Source of the DNA: Delphinapterus leucas
Taxonomy: Eukaryota > Chordata > Mammalia > Artiodactyla > Monodontidae
DNA: 64,000 bases
Reading direction: 5' to 3'
Assembly (NCBI RefSeq): GCF_002288925.2
Contig: NW_022098045.1
Span: 1,996,237 to 2,060,236 of the forward strand
Shown one piece after another: positions 22,972 through 34,344 of the stretch. Position 1 is the stretch's first letter; the number at the start of each line of letters is the position of its first letter. The translations under genes and the position numbers were made by a program. The notes under the pieces are model-generated. The model had not been told where the DNA came from. It made no database searches and saw nothing but the letters and a program-made list of their open reading frames with translations.

Positions 22972-23340
22972 AGGCACCATCATTTTAAAATTAAGATTAC
23001 AAAAAAATATGTTACTGATCAGTTCTTGAGAAAATTCCCAAGAATTACAAATTCTAATTCATAACATGCCTTCTAGATAGATGGTTTTATTTCCCTATTA
23101 CCCGACACTATGCATTCCTTTGCAAAAATTAGTCACTTTTAGGACTGGATGGACCTTGAGAGGTCATCTCCATTCTCCTGCAACCATATCCCATTTTTGT
23201 CTTAACACACCAGACAGATGAGAAAACACTACTTCTGTAGGCAGCCAGAGGATGGGATTTCACAGTCTCGCTTAGTACCCCATTCCAAAGTTAAGCAGTC
23301 CCTTATAGCAGTCAGCCAGCTTTCCCTTCCATCTTGTCTT

Positions 23341-23675
23341 TTTTTTTTAAGATTTATTTATCTTACTTATTTTTGGCTGCATCGGGTCTCAGTTGCGGCA
23401 CGCAGGATCTTCGTTGAAGCATGCAGGATCTTTTTGTTGCAGCGCGCAGGCTTCTCTCTAGTTGTGGCATGTGGGTTTTCTCTCTCTAGTTGTGGCACGC
23501 AGGCTCCAGGGCACGTGGGCTTTGTAGTTTTGGCACGCAGGCTCTCTAGTTGAGGTGCACGCAGGCTTATTTGCCTCGTGGCATGCGGGATCTTAGTTCA
23601 CTGACCAGAGATGGAACCTGCGTCCCCTGCATTATGAGGCAGATTCTTCACCACTGGACCACCAGGGAAGTCCCC
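23341..23675 (-). mobile_element. CHR-type SINE, long form, antisense
   Basis: Poly-T, 'tatttttggctgcatcgggt', several 'gttgtggcacgcaggc' blocks, 'gaccagagatggaacctgcg' (box B complement) and 'ccaccagggaagtccc'. Short TSD 'ttgtctt' on both sides. The head differs from the ~205-bp form, suggesting an older subfamily. Confidence 0.9.
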
Positions 23676-23741
23676 CACGTTGTCTTAAGGGCTGATATTT
23701 TGTTCTTTCTAGAAAAGGAAATTCTAGGCTCCTGACATCAT

Positions 23742-23834
23742 ATAGACAGATAGATAGATGAATAGATAATGTTTATATATATTTATACATATATGTTTAT
23801 GTTTATATATAAACATAAACATATATATATATTA
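23742..23834. repeat. GATA/TA-rich tract with palindrome
   Basis: A short GATA-like run leads into TA-rich DNA. Bases 23,789-23,826 are a perfect 38-base palindrome centred on TATATA, with arms containing 'gtttatgttta'. It is likely to be slippage- and cruciform-prone. Confidence 0.85.
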
Positions 23835-23839
23835 TGAAA

Positions 23840-25005
23840 GTTGAAATATCCTCAGCAACTTCAAAGCTGTGCTCAAAACCCCTGATCTCTAGATATCCTA
23901 ACCACTTGCTGTCATCACCTTCACCTGCAGAACACAGACTAATGGCCTTAAATCAACACATTAAAAACAAAACAAAACTGGTACCTACAAAGTGTTAAGA
24001 CTTACATGACGCATCTTCACCTTGAGCATCCCACCTAATTCCTACAACCTAAGGTGAAAAAAATGTTATTATATGTGTTCTTTGGAGAATGTCTTTCTAT
24101 TCTGTGGAGGATATTTTTCTCCATAGAATAGCTCTAATAAATTATTTTATTAATAAGATTAATAACATTATTTTTCACACAACTTTATTTTCCCCAAAGA
24201 CAGAAATAAGACTTGAGCTTCACTATGAAAGTCATATATTGTGACACTGGTGATAAGGAAGGAAGCTTAATATTCTCTATTACCCGACTGAGAAATTCTT
24301 CCCAGGACTCATTTTCCCAGGTAAACACCTGGCAAACACACACTTTCTTCTCCTTCTTCCATCAGAGGCTGTCTGCTGTTGAAGGCAAAAATAAACCCAA
24401 CACTCTCTAGTTGGTTCTTCAATTGAATATTACAAGATGTGTACCACAATTTATTTCTCAGTGGTTTATATAATATTCTTAAAATGTGTGTTATCATGTT
24501 TAAAATTTTAAAATAAAGTCAGGCTTTTTCCAACAGAACGTAACTCCAATTTGCTTAATTAATTTGAACACAAAGATAACTTTGGAAATCAGGTTTTTGG
24601 CCAATATGTTCTATAAGTTGAATGAGCTAAATTTGTAACTTCAAAATTTTTGAGAAAAATATATTTAAGGCAATATTAAAAGATAAAAATATATCAAAAA
24701 TGTTAGGTTGGCAAAGATTAAAAAATCACCATTCCAAATTTCCCACTTTTTTAGTATATTGAATTAAACAAGGAGCATCTAAATTAAAAAGAAGCACATA
24801 TTACCTGTAATTATCTGTTAAGTCTTGGTAAAGCCATTTTGGATATGATTCCCAGAAACTGAGAAAGTAAATTATTCTAATGATTGAGTAACAAATGCTT
24901 TTACAAGTCAAATGATTTCCTTTTCTTTGCTTTTAACTACAATTGAAGATGTAAGTTACTAAATTATTAAATATAATCTTTCATGATAGATTTAGAATGT
25001 GTATG
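23840..25005. other. Unassigned intergenic sequence
   Basis: AT-rich with no repeat or frame that I can support. Confidence 0.45.
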
Positions 25006-25011
25006 TTATCT

Positions 25012-25580
25012 ATTGCTGAGTGATAGATTTCCTCAAAACTTAGTAGCTTAACATAGCACACATTTCTTAGCTCATAGTTTCTATGGTTCAGGAGTCCAAG
25101 CATGGCTTATTTAGGTCCTCCAGGTAGGGGTATGTCAAGAAGCTGCAATGAAGGTATCAGCAGTGCTAATGTCATTTCAAAATTCAACTGGGGTAGAATC
25201 CACTTCCATGCGCAATTAGTGGTTATTGGCAAGATTTAGTTTCTTGCAGGCTCTTGGACTGAAGGCCTCTGTTCCTCATTGGCTGTCAGCCAGAGGCTGC
25301 TTCAGTTCCTTGTTATGTGAGCCTCTCCACAGAACAGCTCTTAGCATGGCAACTGGCTTCATCAGAGTGAGCAGGCGAGAGAGTAGGAAAGTGTCAGATG
25401 GAAGTCACAGTCTTTTATAACCTAATCTCAGAAGTGATTCCCATTACTTTTGTCATTCTACTCATTACGAGCAAGTCACTTGGTCTAGCCTGCTCTTAAG
25501 AGGAAGGGACCAGAGAAGGGTGTAAGTGCCAGGAGGTGGGGGTCAGCGGGACCATCTATCTCAATGGCTGCCTACCTCAA
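25012..25580 (-). mobile_element. MLT1-type MaLR LTR, antisense
   Basis: Left end 'ttatctattgctgagtgata' (LTR 3' end), then 'ttcctcattggctgtcagcc', 'catggcaactggcttcatca', 'tggaagtcacagtctttta', and right end 'ctcaatggctgcctacc' (LTR 5' end). About 570 bases, solo LTR. Confidence 0.75.
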
Positions 25581-25589
25581 ATTGGTTTC

Positions 25590-26535
25590 TGTTGCTTTTA
25601 ACAGAAACAGTTGTAATTGAGTTTGCTGTGAAGTTTTAATGATATTAAGTTGGTATTATGACCATTGAAATGCAGGAGTACCAGAATTCTAACAAAGCCA
25701 CCCCTTTCCTGAGGTTCCAAATGGAATTTTAATGCATGAGGGACAATAACAACAATAAAAAGGCAATGCAAACCTTTTTACTTAACCGAACTTGAACTGA
25801 AACCCATACACACACATACACAAAATTAAGTTTAAGCCTGTGGTTTGCCTCATAATCATTCCTAATTCAAAACCCTAACATTACTAAGGGCTGGCCACAT
25901 AGGAATAAAGGAAACTAAAGAGATGAAAGTGCCTGAGAATAAACATGAGAGTGCCCAAATTTATACATGCCTAAATCCAGAAAACAAAGGAAGAAATGAG
26001 TCCTATGAATAAAGAGGATTTTAAGAGGACATTTGAAAGACAAAACTCAACACGAACTGAAGCCAAATATGTAAATGTGATAATATGACTGCTTGTTGGC
26101 CTTGATGGAAGCAAAACAGAATCTCCTTCTTGTCAACTTCAAAACGTATATGCACTATTCTCAATTTCATAATAATGAAATGTAACTACTCACTTACCCA
26201 GATGTCATGTATCCAGCAAATTGAACTTATTGAAACAGCTAAACACCAGAAAGAGAAATACTACAGAACAGCCTCAATTCATATACAAGGTCCATGTACT
26301 TTACTAAAGGAAGACTCTTAGGCTATTATTTTAAAATTATTTGCCCTAACTACACAGAAGTTTAGAAAGTAAGAAGATGGTAGAGAGCAAGTAAAAGAAT
26401 GTATCTTTATAGTACTCCTAAGAAAGAGCAGAGACAGGAAATCAATAATCCACAAAATACATGGAGAAATTTAATTCAGAAAAACCTCGATCATCCCTGA
26501 GGTCATCACCCTAGTTCATTATGGCATAATAATCA
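25590..26535. other. Unassigned intergenic sequence
   Basis: Contains a short CA run near 25,810. Nothing else recognised. Confidence 0.45.
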
Positions 26536-26729
26536 ATGTCCTCATCAATAAATATTTATTGAGCACGTACCTCGTGTTAATCCTGGGCACTGTGGATATG
26601 GCAGATACTTAAACACATTCCTACCCCGGAACTTGTATTCCAGGGTAGAGGGACATTAAAGAAAGAAAGGAAGAATATATCAGAGGGTGGTAAGTAGGTA
26701 TTTACAAGGGAGTTCAACAATAACATCTC

Positions 26730-27160
26730 TCTGCTCTGGTTCCAAGCAAACTGAAAAATAAGACAAAAGTGAAAGACTGACAATAGATCAAATATCAACT
26801 TTACTACTGACAAAGGCTAAGTTGGGGGATGTGCCTAACAAGTAAGTTAGCCAGTAATTCTGAACCCCCAAATTGGACAGGTTTTCCCACCCAGTCATAG
26901 GCAAGCGTAGAAAAGAGAGGACATTCTCTTATGGGAACAGCCTGGGCTAAGACTTATGGCATGTAGAACCAGGATGTCACTGACTGCTCAGGAGAGAAAT
27001 GAAGGAGCTGAACACCAAGTGTGCACAATTTATTCTTCCCAAATGTTTAAGTCAGTTTCTCCTCCTTAGATGTGCTCTGAGCAAAGGATTGAAGAGATAC
27101 CATTAGTATTACACTTACTTAACTCCTTCGACCTGGAAGGAGACATCAGCATTTAAGAAG
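26730..27160 (-). mobile_element. Old LTR, 3' copy of a pair
   Basis: Aligns along its length with 30,200-30,612 in the same orientation: matching anchors are 'caaactga', 'actgacaaag'/'actgataaag', 'cccagtcataggca'/'gcagtcacagata', 'ttattcttcccaaatg'/'ttttcttaccaaatat', 'ctggaaggagacatca'/'ttgaaggaaacacctg'. The minus strand has the likelier polyadenylation side at the left. The pair is strongly diverged and so old. No family name assigned. Confidence 0.5.
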
Positions 27161-27520
27161 CACTTCTACCCACTTCTTCAAACATTTACCAGCTTTTTGA
27201 TCTTTTAATCCACTGGGCTTAACCATTAAGTCTATGATTAACTATGGGTTTTGCTATCCCTCACAAAGTAGAAGAAAGCAATTTATTAGAATAATCCTGC
27301 TGTTGTCTTCTTGAGGCAACTCCTCCAATACCAGTCACTTCTTTGGGGACTATATTCTTGGGAGGTTTAGACTTTGCTGCCAGAAAACCCTAAAATATTT
27401 AAAGCAGCTCCAACGTCACTGTGCCAAGGTTGGCAACCTATTTCTCCTGCCCAATTGTGATAAGCCACGTTGTCCAAAAGAGCACATCAGAGATTCTTCA
27501 GTAAAAGTAAACAATTTAAA

Positions 27521-27650
27521 GGACTTCCCTGGCCATACAGTGGTTAAGACTCTGCACTTCTACTGCAAGGGGCGTGGGTTCAATCCCTGGTCAGGGAAGT
27601 AAGATCCCACATCCCACATGCCACTCGGCGAGGCCAAAAAAAAAAAAAAA
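27521..27650 (+). mobile_element. CHR-type SINE, short form
   Basis: About 115 bases plus A tail: 'ggacttccctggccatacag', 'gggttcaatccctggtcagg', 'ccactcggcgaggcc'. It lacks the extended middle of the other copies. TSD 'aaagtaaacaatttaa' at 27,504 and 27,651. Confidence 0.93.
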
Positions 27651-27710
27651 AAAGTAAACAATTTAAGACACTCTATAATAACAGGCCTACATAAAGATGA
27701 TCCACAATTA

Positions 27711-27887
27711 ATCAGCTCAGTGCTTTGTGACCACTTAAAGGGGTGGGATAGGGAGGGTGGGAGGGAGGCTCAAGAGGGAGGGGAAATGGGGATATATGTA
27801 TACATATAGCTGATTCACTTTGTTATACAGCAGAAATTAACACAACATTGTAAAGCAATTATACTCCAATAAAGACATTAAAAAAAA
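27711..27887 (+). mobile_element. L1 3' end, 5'-truncated
   Basis: G-rich block 'ggtgggagggaggctcaaga', 'agctgattcactttgttata', terminus 'atactccaataaagacatt' and an A-run. Perfect TSD 'aaagatgatccacaatta' at 27,693-27,710 and again from about 27,887. Confidence 0.93.
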
Positions 27888-28701
27888 AAGATGATCCACA
27901 ATTAGATATAAACTCTCTTCTATTAGGTAATTTCAGAGAAAAATTAAAAGTTCAAAGATTAAATCTCTGCAATTTTATGTCCAAAAGGATTAAAATTCAA
28001 TGGAACCAAATATGCTTGCCTATGTATGTTAAAGTTCAATAAAATTCAGATCCAAAATTTTTCCACCAAAGTCTCTTACTCTGCTCCAAAAGGGTTCATG
28101 TTGCCAGGGTGAAGTTGGGGGTCTTTTAATCAGCGGCAGTCTGCGCTGTCTCTTACAAGAAGGGAGTGGTTGCCTAGGGGCTACATAAGTGCAATGCCAA
28201 GACTTTCATGCACTTCCCTTATTATAGAGTCCAAAAAGTTAATTGGACACATAAGTATGTCACAGCACCAGCCAGTACCCACTAAGTTAGAAAATAAACA
28301 TATCCCTCCAATACTATTACCTCAGGAAAAACTATGTTTCTTAAACCAAATATTTAAGTGTTGCAGAGACTCAATGTTGTCTTTTTTAAAAAATGAGGAT
28401 AGATAGTTTTGCCAGAATGTCAGTCAGCTTAACCTGATGCCTGAAGCCCAAGACCTGGGGACTTACCTTAGATTGAGAGAATTACTCCAGTAAGAAGTTA
28501 ATTTTGGCATTAAACATTTAACATGCGGAGGAGGGAAGAATCCACTTCCCTCCTGTATTGTCTCTCTTTTCAGTATGTGGCATTGTTAAGTTGCTGTCTT
28601 CTCACAAAACTGAAATTTTACACTGGTGAGAGCACCAATCACCAGTTCTTTGTCAAGGATCCTTATATTTCCAATGTGCTTATCCGATTTCTGTTTCCCT
28701 T

Positions 28702-29160
28702 TTTTTTTTTATGATTGATATATATTTTATTTTTTTTAACATCTTTATTGGGGTATAATTGCTTTACAATGGTGTGTTAGTTTCTGCTTTATAACAAAGT
28801 GAATCAGTTATACATATACATATGTTCCCATATCTCTTCCCTCTTGCGTCTCCCTCCCTCCCAGCCTCCCTATCCCACCCCTCCAGGCGGTCACAAAGCA
28901 CTGAGCTGATCTCCCTGTGCTATGCAGCTGCTTCCCACTAGCTATCTACCTTACGTTTGGTAGTGTACATATGTCCATGCCTCTCTCTCGCTTTGTCACA
29001 GCTTACCCTTCCCCCTCCCCATATCCTCAAGTCCGTTCTCTAGTAGGTCTGTGTCTTTATTCCTGTCTTACCCCTAGGTTCTTCATGACATTTTTTTTTC
29101 TTAAATTCCATATATATGTGTTAGCATACGGTATTTGTCTTTCTCTTTCTTACTTCATTC
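28702..29160 (-). mobile_element. L1 3' UTR and ORF2 end, antisense
   Basis: Poly-T, 'aacatctttattggggtata', 'aacaaagtgaatcagttata', C-rich 3' UTR, 'gtagtgtacatatgtccatg', ending in 'ccatatatatgtgttagcat', the region around the ORF2 stop. TSD 'tgtttccctttt' left, 'tgtatccctttt' right. It lies in the old LTR element. Confidence 0.92.
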
Positions 29161-30199
29161 TGTATCCCTTTTGAGCTACAAATTACAGCACCCCATTCGA
29201 AAAGGAGTGTGGGCTCTATCCAGGATCATCATGTTCACACTCCTTTGAAATCAGATATCTCTTGGTTCTAGGCTACAATGGCTGTTTCTTCTACTCATCA
29301 AGAGAGTATTTAGACCTAAAAACCCTGCCTCCTGTCAATTTCTCCCTCTTACAAAACTAACCAGGTCAAGAACCAACTTGAGACCATGTGGTGAGAAGGA
29401 ACTCTTGAGCCTATGGAAAGAGCACATAAAACCAAATTGAACTCTCCACAGTCCCTTCCTCAGGAATTCTGAATGGAGTATGGGGCCATGAATTTGGTTC
29501 TGCCTACCAGGCCTGGCACTAACAATTAAAACAAGATCCCAGTAATGCTCTGTAGTATACATAAGACTTAGTTGCCTTGATGTTGAATGGTAATGAATAT
29601 CTTGCCTTCCCCTAGTGTCATAAAGGGCTGTATACGGAAAGTCCCTTCAGCCTACTGTCAAATCTTTGCCTCAGCAATATCCCAGGCAAAGCTGCATCCA
29701 CCAATCTGAAGGTCCTTACACTTGCCAAGGCCTGCTCATCCTGCACCTGTGTGTTCCTGCTTTTGTGAGGGCTGCCCACACAAGTCAGCATTTGCCAAGG
29801 CCCAAGAGACCCCCGTGCCCTTGCTAAGGCCCAAGCAGCCCTGGTTCTCTGAGGCCCAGAATCCACAGTCTTGACCCTGTAGAAATAAAGTGGACTATGG
29901 AGACATCTGTCCACAATGTAGTCATCACCAAGGGTAAACTACTGCATGTTCTAAGGCCTAAAGCCTCTTGTCCAGGCCACAGTAATTAAAAACTGCCCAA
30001 GTATAACCCTCTACAAATAGCTAAAGTCAGTACCCCCTACCCTCACAATAAAATCCCAAACCAAAAAGCTGCATGCTCTCACCATAACAGAATCCTCAAT
30101 TGTTCACAAATTATTATACTTCCCCAGCATCCAGTCCTTTCTTCATTTCTCAGTGCATCAATCATTAGGGTCTCAAGGTGTCTGGTAAATATCACTCCT

Positions 30200-30612
30200 T
30201 TTCCCTAAGTTCTGAACAAACTGAGATATAAGATGACATAACATAAAGAGCACAAAATAGCACCTTTGTTACTGATAAAGACTAAATAGGAAAGTCTGGC
30301 TAAAAAGGCCAAAACGTCATTGTACCTCAGATTGAGGAAAACTTACCCATGCAGTCACAGATAGCATGAAATGGAACAGATCCCCTCACTTGCCCTTGGA
30401 GGGAAACATACCTCCAGGAGGAAAAAAAAAAAAAAAAAAACAATGAGCACTGACTGAGCCAAAAACACCCAGTTTTTTCTTACCAAATATGCCAATCAGA
30501 TAAGTCAATCCACTTTCCGGGGGTGGAGTGAAAAAAGAGACCAAGAGTTTTACCCTAACTGTGCTCCCTCCACATTGAAGGAAACACCTGGATATAGTAA
30601 GTGACTAAAACC
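30200..30612 (-). mobile_element. Old LTR, 5' copy of a pair
   Basis: Partner of 26,730-27,160. It contains a 20-base A-run at about 30,422 that its partner lacks. The L2 resumes immediately to its right. Confidence 0.5.
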
Positions 30613-30813
30613 AGCCAACAGTAAATGGAACAGAGAAAAATAAAACCGTGTAAGGTTGAGAGGGTATAAGACTGGGACAGCTAGTTTATCTTAAGATGGT
30701 ATTTGAAACAGACCTGACCAAGTGAGGGAGCAAGCTATGTGGTATCTGGGAAAAGGCAGAGAGAACAAAACAAGAAAAGTTCCTGAGGAAGAAGCATGCT
30801 TGATACATTACAG

Positions 30814-31021
30814 CAGTGGTTTTTGACCAGGGTCTGTTTTGCTCCCCCATGCCCAGAGGACATCTGGCAAGGTCTGGGGATATTCTTTATTGTCACAACG
30901 CAGGAATGATACTGTCATCTACTGAGTAGAGGCCAGGGATGCTACCAAACATTTTACAATGTACAGGACAACCCCCCCATAACAAAACATACACCAGTAG
31001 CCTCGAGACTGAGAAACCCTG
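30814..31021 (+). mobile_element. MER5A hAT MITE
   Basis: Complete: start 'cagtggtttttgaccagggt', 'catctggcaaggtctgggga', 'ggccagggatgctaccaaac', end 'gagactgagaaaccctg'. Nonautonomous hAT-Charlie element. The flanking octamers ('cattacag', 'tattagga') are loosely alike, as expected of a decayed 8-bp TSD. It interrupts the antisense L2. Confidence 0.9.
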
Positions 31022-31864
31022 TATTAGGAGCACACAGAGGAAACCAGTGATAAAACAGTGAGTCAGTAGAAGAGAAAGAGAAGATGAAGTCAGAGAGGAG
31101 GTAGAGGCCAAGGCCGTGTGGGACCTTATAGATCAAGGTAAGGACTTTGGATCTTACTCTGAAGGAGTTGCAAAGCCATTGGAGGGTTCTGACCAGAGAA
31201 GTGACATAGTCTGATCACATTTTTAAAGGCTCAATCACCAATAACCACTAGGTAGCGAATGGGTGCTACGGAGGCAAGGGTGGAAGCAGGGAGAGGCTGT
31301 TGAACTTGGAGTGAGAGGCAATGGTAGTCACGGTAGAGGTGGAGAGACATGGTGGGTTTCTGAATATATTCTGAAGGTAGAGTGAAAAGAGCTTACTGAG
31401 GGCTTGGATATGTGGGATGATAGAAAGAGAGAAGTAAAAGATGACACCAAATTTTTTGGCCTAAGCAAATGGAAAAATGGAAATGTCACTTGCTGAAATA
31501 AAATGACTGCAGGAGGAAGAACTTTTAGAAGGAAAATGAGGGGTTCATTTGGAGATGTCAGGTTTGAGATGCTCTATAGGCATCCAAGTGAAAGAGACAA
31601 GTGTATAATTGGATATAAGCAAGGAGTCCAGAGGGAGGTTATGATGGTGATAATTAAAGTATTTAAAACCAGGAAGATAGGGAGCTCACCTGAGGACCAC
31701 GTATGGAAAGAGAAGACTGGATATGCAAGGATTGAGCCCAGGGCACCTGAAAAGTTAGGGCTTAGGGAAAACAAGAGGGAACCAACAAAGGAGACAAGGG
31801 GAGCCACTAGAGTAGGAGTAAAACAAAGAGAGTGGTATATTGGACACAAATGGCATTTATAATC

Positions 31865-32695
31865 ATGACTTCACATCATTTATAAAAGGTGGAATATTAT
31901 TCAGTATGTTCTTTTTAAGATATGGCAGTTAAGTTAGCTAAAATGCGTAATTTTTTTTAAAGATATTCACTAAAATATAATTTAAATAGGCTTTATAAGT
32001 TACACTAGTTATTTTTAAAATTCAGGTATGGTAATACCGGAGTTTCCAAAGAGCATTCTGATGCACTATGGGCACCCAGGAAAAAAGCTCAAAAGTGCAA
32101 AAGAATAACTCATTTGGTTTTCAGCTTACATTGCTATTTTGCTGTATTTCACTGATTTTTAAGACACATATTTTTAACATGCTGACAGCTCTAAAATCAG
32201 GATGTGTCTCATAACTGAGGTGAGAAGAAGCATGGTGTTTCAATTGGCAGTGATTTTTTTTCTATTGCAGTGTATGACAAAATAAAACTATAAAAATAAA
32301 GGTGTTATATAAAATAATAAACATAAAAATGAAGGTACATTATATAATCAGATGATTATAAACTTGATAATATAACTTCTTACGACTATAACTAAGGTTC
32401 AGATTCTCACATACTAAATTGTGAAATAAAGACAAGAAGCCAAGTCAACATTAGCCTACTGCCATTGCATTATGCATGCAAGCATCTCCCCCTAGAGGCT
32501 AAGAGGATTCTCGCCACTCAGGCACAGAGCTGGGAGAGATGTTATCAGCAACCCCTCACATTTTCTCTTAAGTTTCTTAAGTTGCAGCCCAGAAGAAACA
32601 CACTGACATGAAATGAGGCAGAGCAAGTTTTCCCACATGAAAAGAGTATTAGGGAATAACTCCCTGCCCCAGCCACACCCCTTCACTACTACACA
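31865..32695. other. Unassigned intergenic sequence
   Basis: AT-rich, with repeated 'aaaataaa' words near 32,280-32,340. No element recognised. Confidence 0.45.
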
Positions 32696-32699
32696 AAGC

Positions 32700-33685
32700 C
32701 AGCTTTTTACATAAAATCAATAAGCCACTGCCTTAGTTCCCACCAGCATCACCCCTTGTCTGGACTACTGAACTGCTTTCTAACCAGCCATCCCACTGCC
32801 TAACTTTTACTACTCCTAACCCACATGCAATCCATCAGCAAACCCTGTAATATTTATCTTCAAAATATCTCCAGAATGCCATAACTTCTCATTTTCATGC
32901 CATCATTCTCTGTTGCAATAATCCCCCTACCTTTTCTCCTCCTTCTATATTTGTTTCCCTGTAGTTAATTCTCAACACAGACCAGGGTGATCCTTTTCTT
33001 GTTTTTAACATTAGAAGGATATCTTTTAATTTTAAATTCTTATACAGTTTTTAAAGGTTACTTTCCATTTACAGTTATTACACCAACTTCCTCCCTATAT
33101 GCTCCTCCCCCACTTAAGCCTCCACACCCTGAGCTGGCAGAATACACTGCCAGGCAGTGTTCATCCAGAGCGCTGACAACACATCGAAGCAAGGAAGAAA
33201 ACTCAAGAAGGAAGAAAATATAGAAGTCACACCGAACCACAGTTTGAAGAAAGATTGTGCTGACAAGGAGTTCTAGAGAATGAAAATCCTCACTGGTGAT
33301 CACAAATCAAAGGGTATGAGGATAAAGTTGAAGGAACATTCAATTTTCATAATGTAAGGCAGCCTTGGATAAAGCTGACAGAATTATATACATTAGTGGG
33401 ACTTATAAATATACTCATGATGGGAAAAAAGTAAAGGTCATACTTTATTAAACTTAGTTGTAACCCAATTCGTCATCCCTGTAAATAACACAAGTAAATA
33501 TACAAATTAAATGCATGGCATTTGCTTTTTTATAAAAAAAATCTATACTAGAACGATCCAGAGTGATCCTTTTCAAAGGTAAGACTATGCCAACCTTCTG
33601 CCCTGAACCCTCTAACAGCATCGTTTGTCCTCAGAGCAAAAGCCAAAGTCCTTACAATGGTTGACAAACCTCTACATCTGGTATC
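32700..33685 (+). mobile_element. L2 LINE fragments, sense, split
   Basis: 32,720-33,000: 'gtctggactactgaactgct', 'aaccagccatcccactg', 'agaccagggtgatccttttc'. 33,545-33,685: 'cagagtgatccttttcaaag', 'tctgccctgaaccctctaac', 'gccaaagtccttacaatgg'. Both follow the L2 RT C-terminal zone. The join word 'gtgatccttttc' occurs on both sides of the ~550-base intervening DNA, which may be its duplicated target or just L2 overlap. Confidence 0.6.
33040..33105 (-). mobile_element. L1 3' UTR fragment, antisense
   Basis: 'ttaaaggttactttccattt' and 'acagttattaca' are the antisense of a cetartiodactyl L1 3' UTR phrase. Only ~60 bases are clear. The following 400 bases are unassigned. Confidence 0.5.
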
Positions 33686-33689
33686 AGCA

Positions 33690-33805
33690 AATTATAATCC
33701 ACCTGGTTTTGTTTTTTTAAAAAAGTGTTGTTTTCTACTTGGTACACAGCCACATCCCATCCATTTCCATATTGTCTGTGGCTCTTTTCATGCTACAACA
33801 GCAGT
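33690..33805 (+). mobile_element. Medium-reiterated repeat fragment
   Basis: The words 'cacagccacatcccatccat', 'ccatattgtctgtggctct' and 'tgctacaacagcagtcatga' belong to a common old mammalian repeat that I recognise but do not name. Both ends are decayed. Confidence 0.5.
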
Positions 33806-33814
33806 CATGAGTTG

Positions 33815-34340
33815 GTTATTCATTTACTGATAATGTTATTAGTACTATGCAACAAGATATAGCTTTTGATTCATCACAATTTCAGGATAACTAATGCTTA
33901 TGAGAAAATAAATCCAAATGAGAGAAAACCTAGGCTTCTCAGGGGCTGTACATAGTGGGGCCGGTCATACTTCAGGGGTGGGGAAGTGCATGGGAAGTGT
34001 GAGCATGAACTTCAACAGGGAGTTGGCTATTCAGGGAAGAGGGGAGGGGGGAATTAATGGGAAGACAAATTTACCCAAGAAAGTAACTGAGGTTTTAGCA
34101 GGTGTCATGAACGCCATGGAATTTGTGGAGACAGTGGAACAAATAACTAGAAATTACGCTAGAGTGTTTCTCGGAAGCTTCTTATGTGTTAGACTCTATA
34201 AAATCTCTGGGCCATCTTCTTTAAGAAAATGACACCAAAGCTCTACATTATTCATCAAGGCTTCTGGAATTGGATTTCTGTTCCCTTTGATTTAATTCCA
34301 TGTAAAGATTGGGCCACGTGGTACATCCATTTTTATTTAT
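33815..34340. other. Unassigned intergenic sequence
   Basis: Holds a 104-codon frame (ATG 33,918 to 34,232, plus) that looks compositionally balanced but has no recognised motif, no Kozak support and no homologue that I know. I do not call it a gene. Confidence 0.4.
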
Positions 34341-34344
34341 ATTT

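Larger units (their letters stand above)
27161..30199 (-). mobile_element. Internal part of the old LTR element
   Basis: About 3 kb between the paired LTRs, of which about 0.75 kb is later SINE and L1 insertion. No gag, protease, RT or integrase motif is visible on either strand, so it is non-autonomous or too decayed. A 98-codon minus frame at 29,618-29,914 has no family resemblance. Confidence 0.4.
26540..31860 (-). mobile_element. L2 LINE, antisense, split into blocks
   Basis: 3' end at the left: 'aatatttattgagcacgtac', 'tgggcactgtggatatggca', to about 26,705. The element resumes at about 30,620 ('gagaaaaataaaaccgtgta', 'gaccaagtgagggagcaagc'), is opened again by MER5A at 30,814-31,021, and continues to 31,860 through the RT C-terminal zone ('gcaaagccattggagggttc', 'aggcatccaagtgaaagaga', 'aaccaacaaaggagacaagg'). 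The block order is collinear with L2, so this is one insertion later cut by others. Frames are dead. Confidence 0.75.

Noticed and set aside
33545..33560. A 12-base target duplication around the insert at 33.0-33.5 kb
   Set aside because: The repeated word is itself L2 consensus text, so two overlapping L2 fragments explain it as well as an insertion does.
33918..34232. 104-codon plus-strand frame starting at ATG
   Set aside because: No motif, no exon signals that I trust and no known homologue. Kept only as a note.
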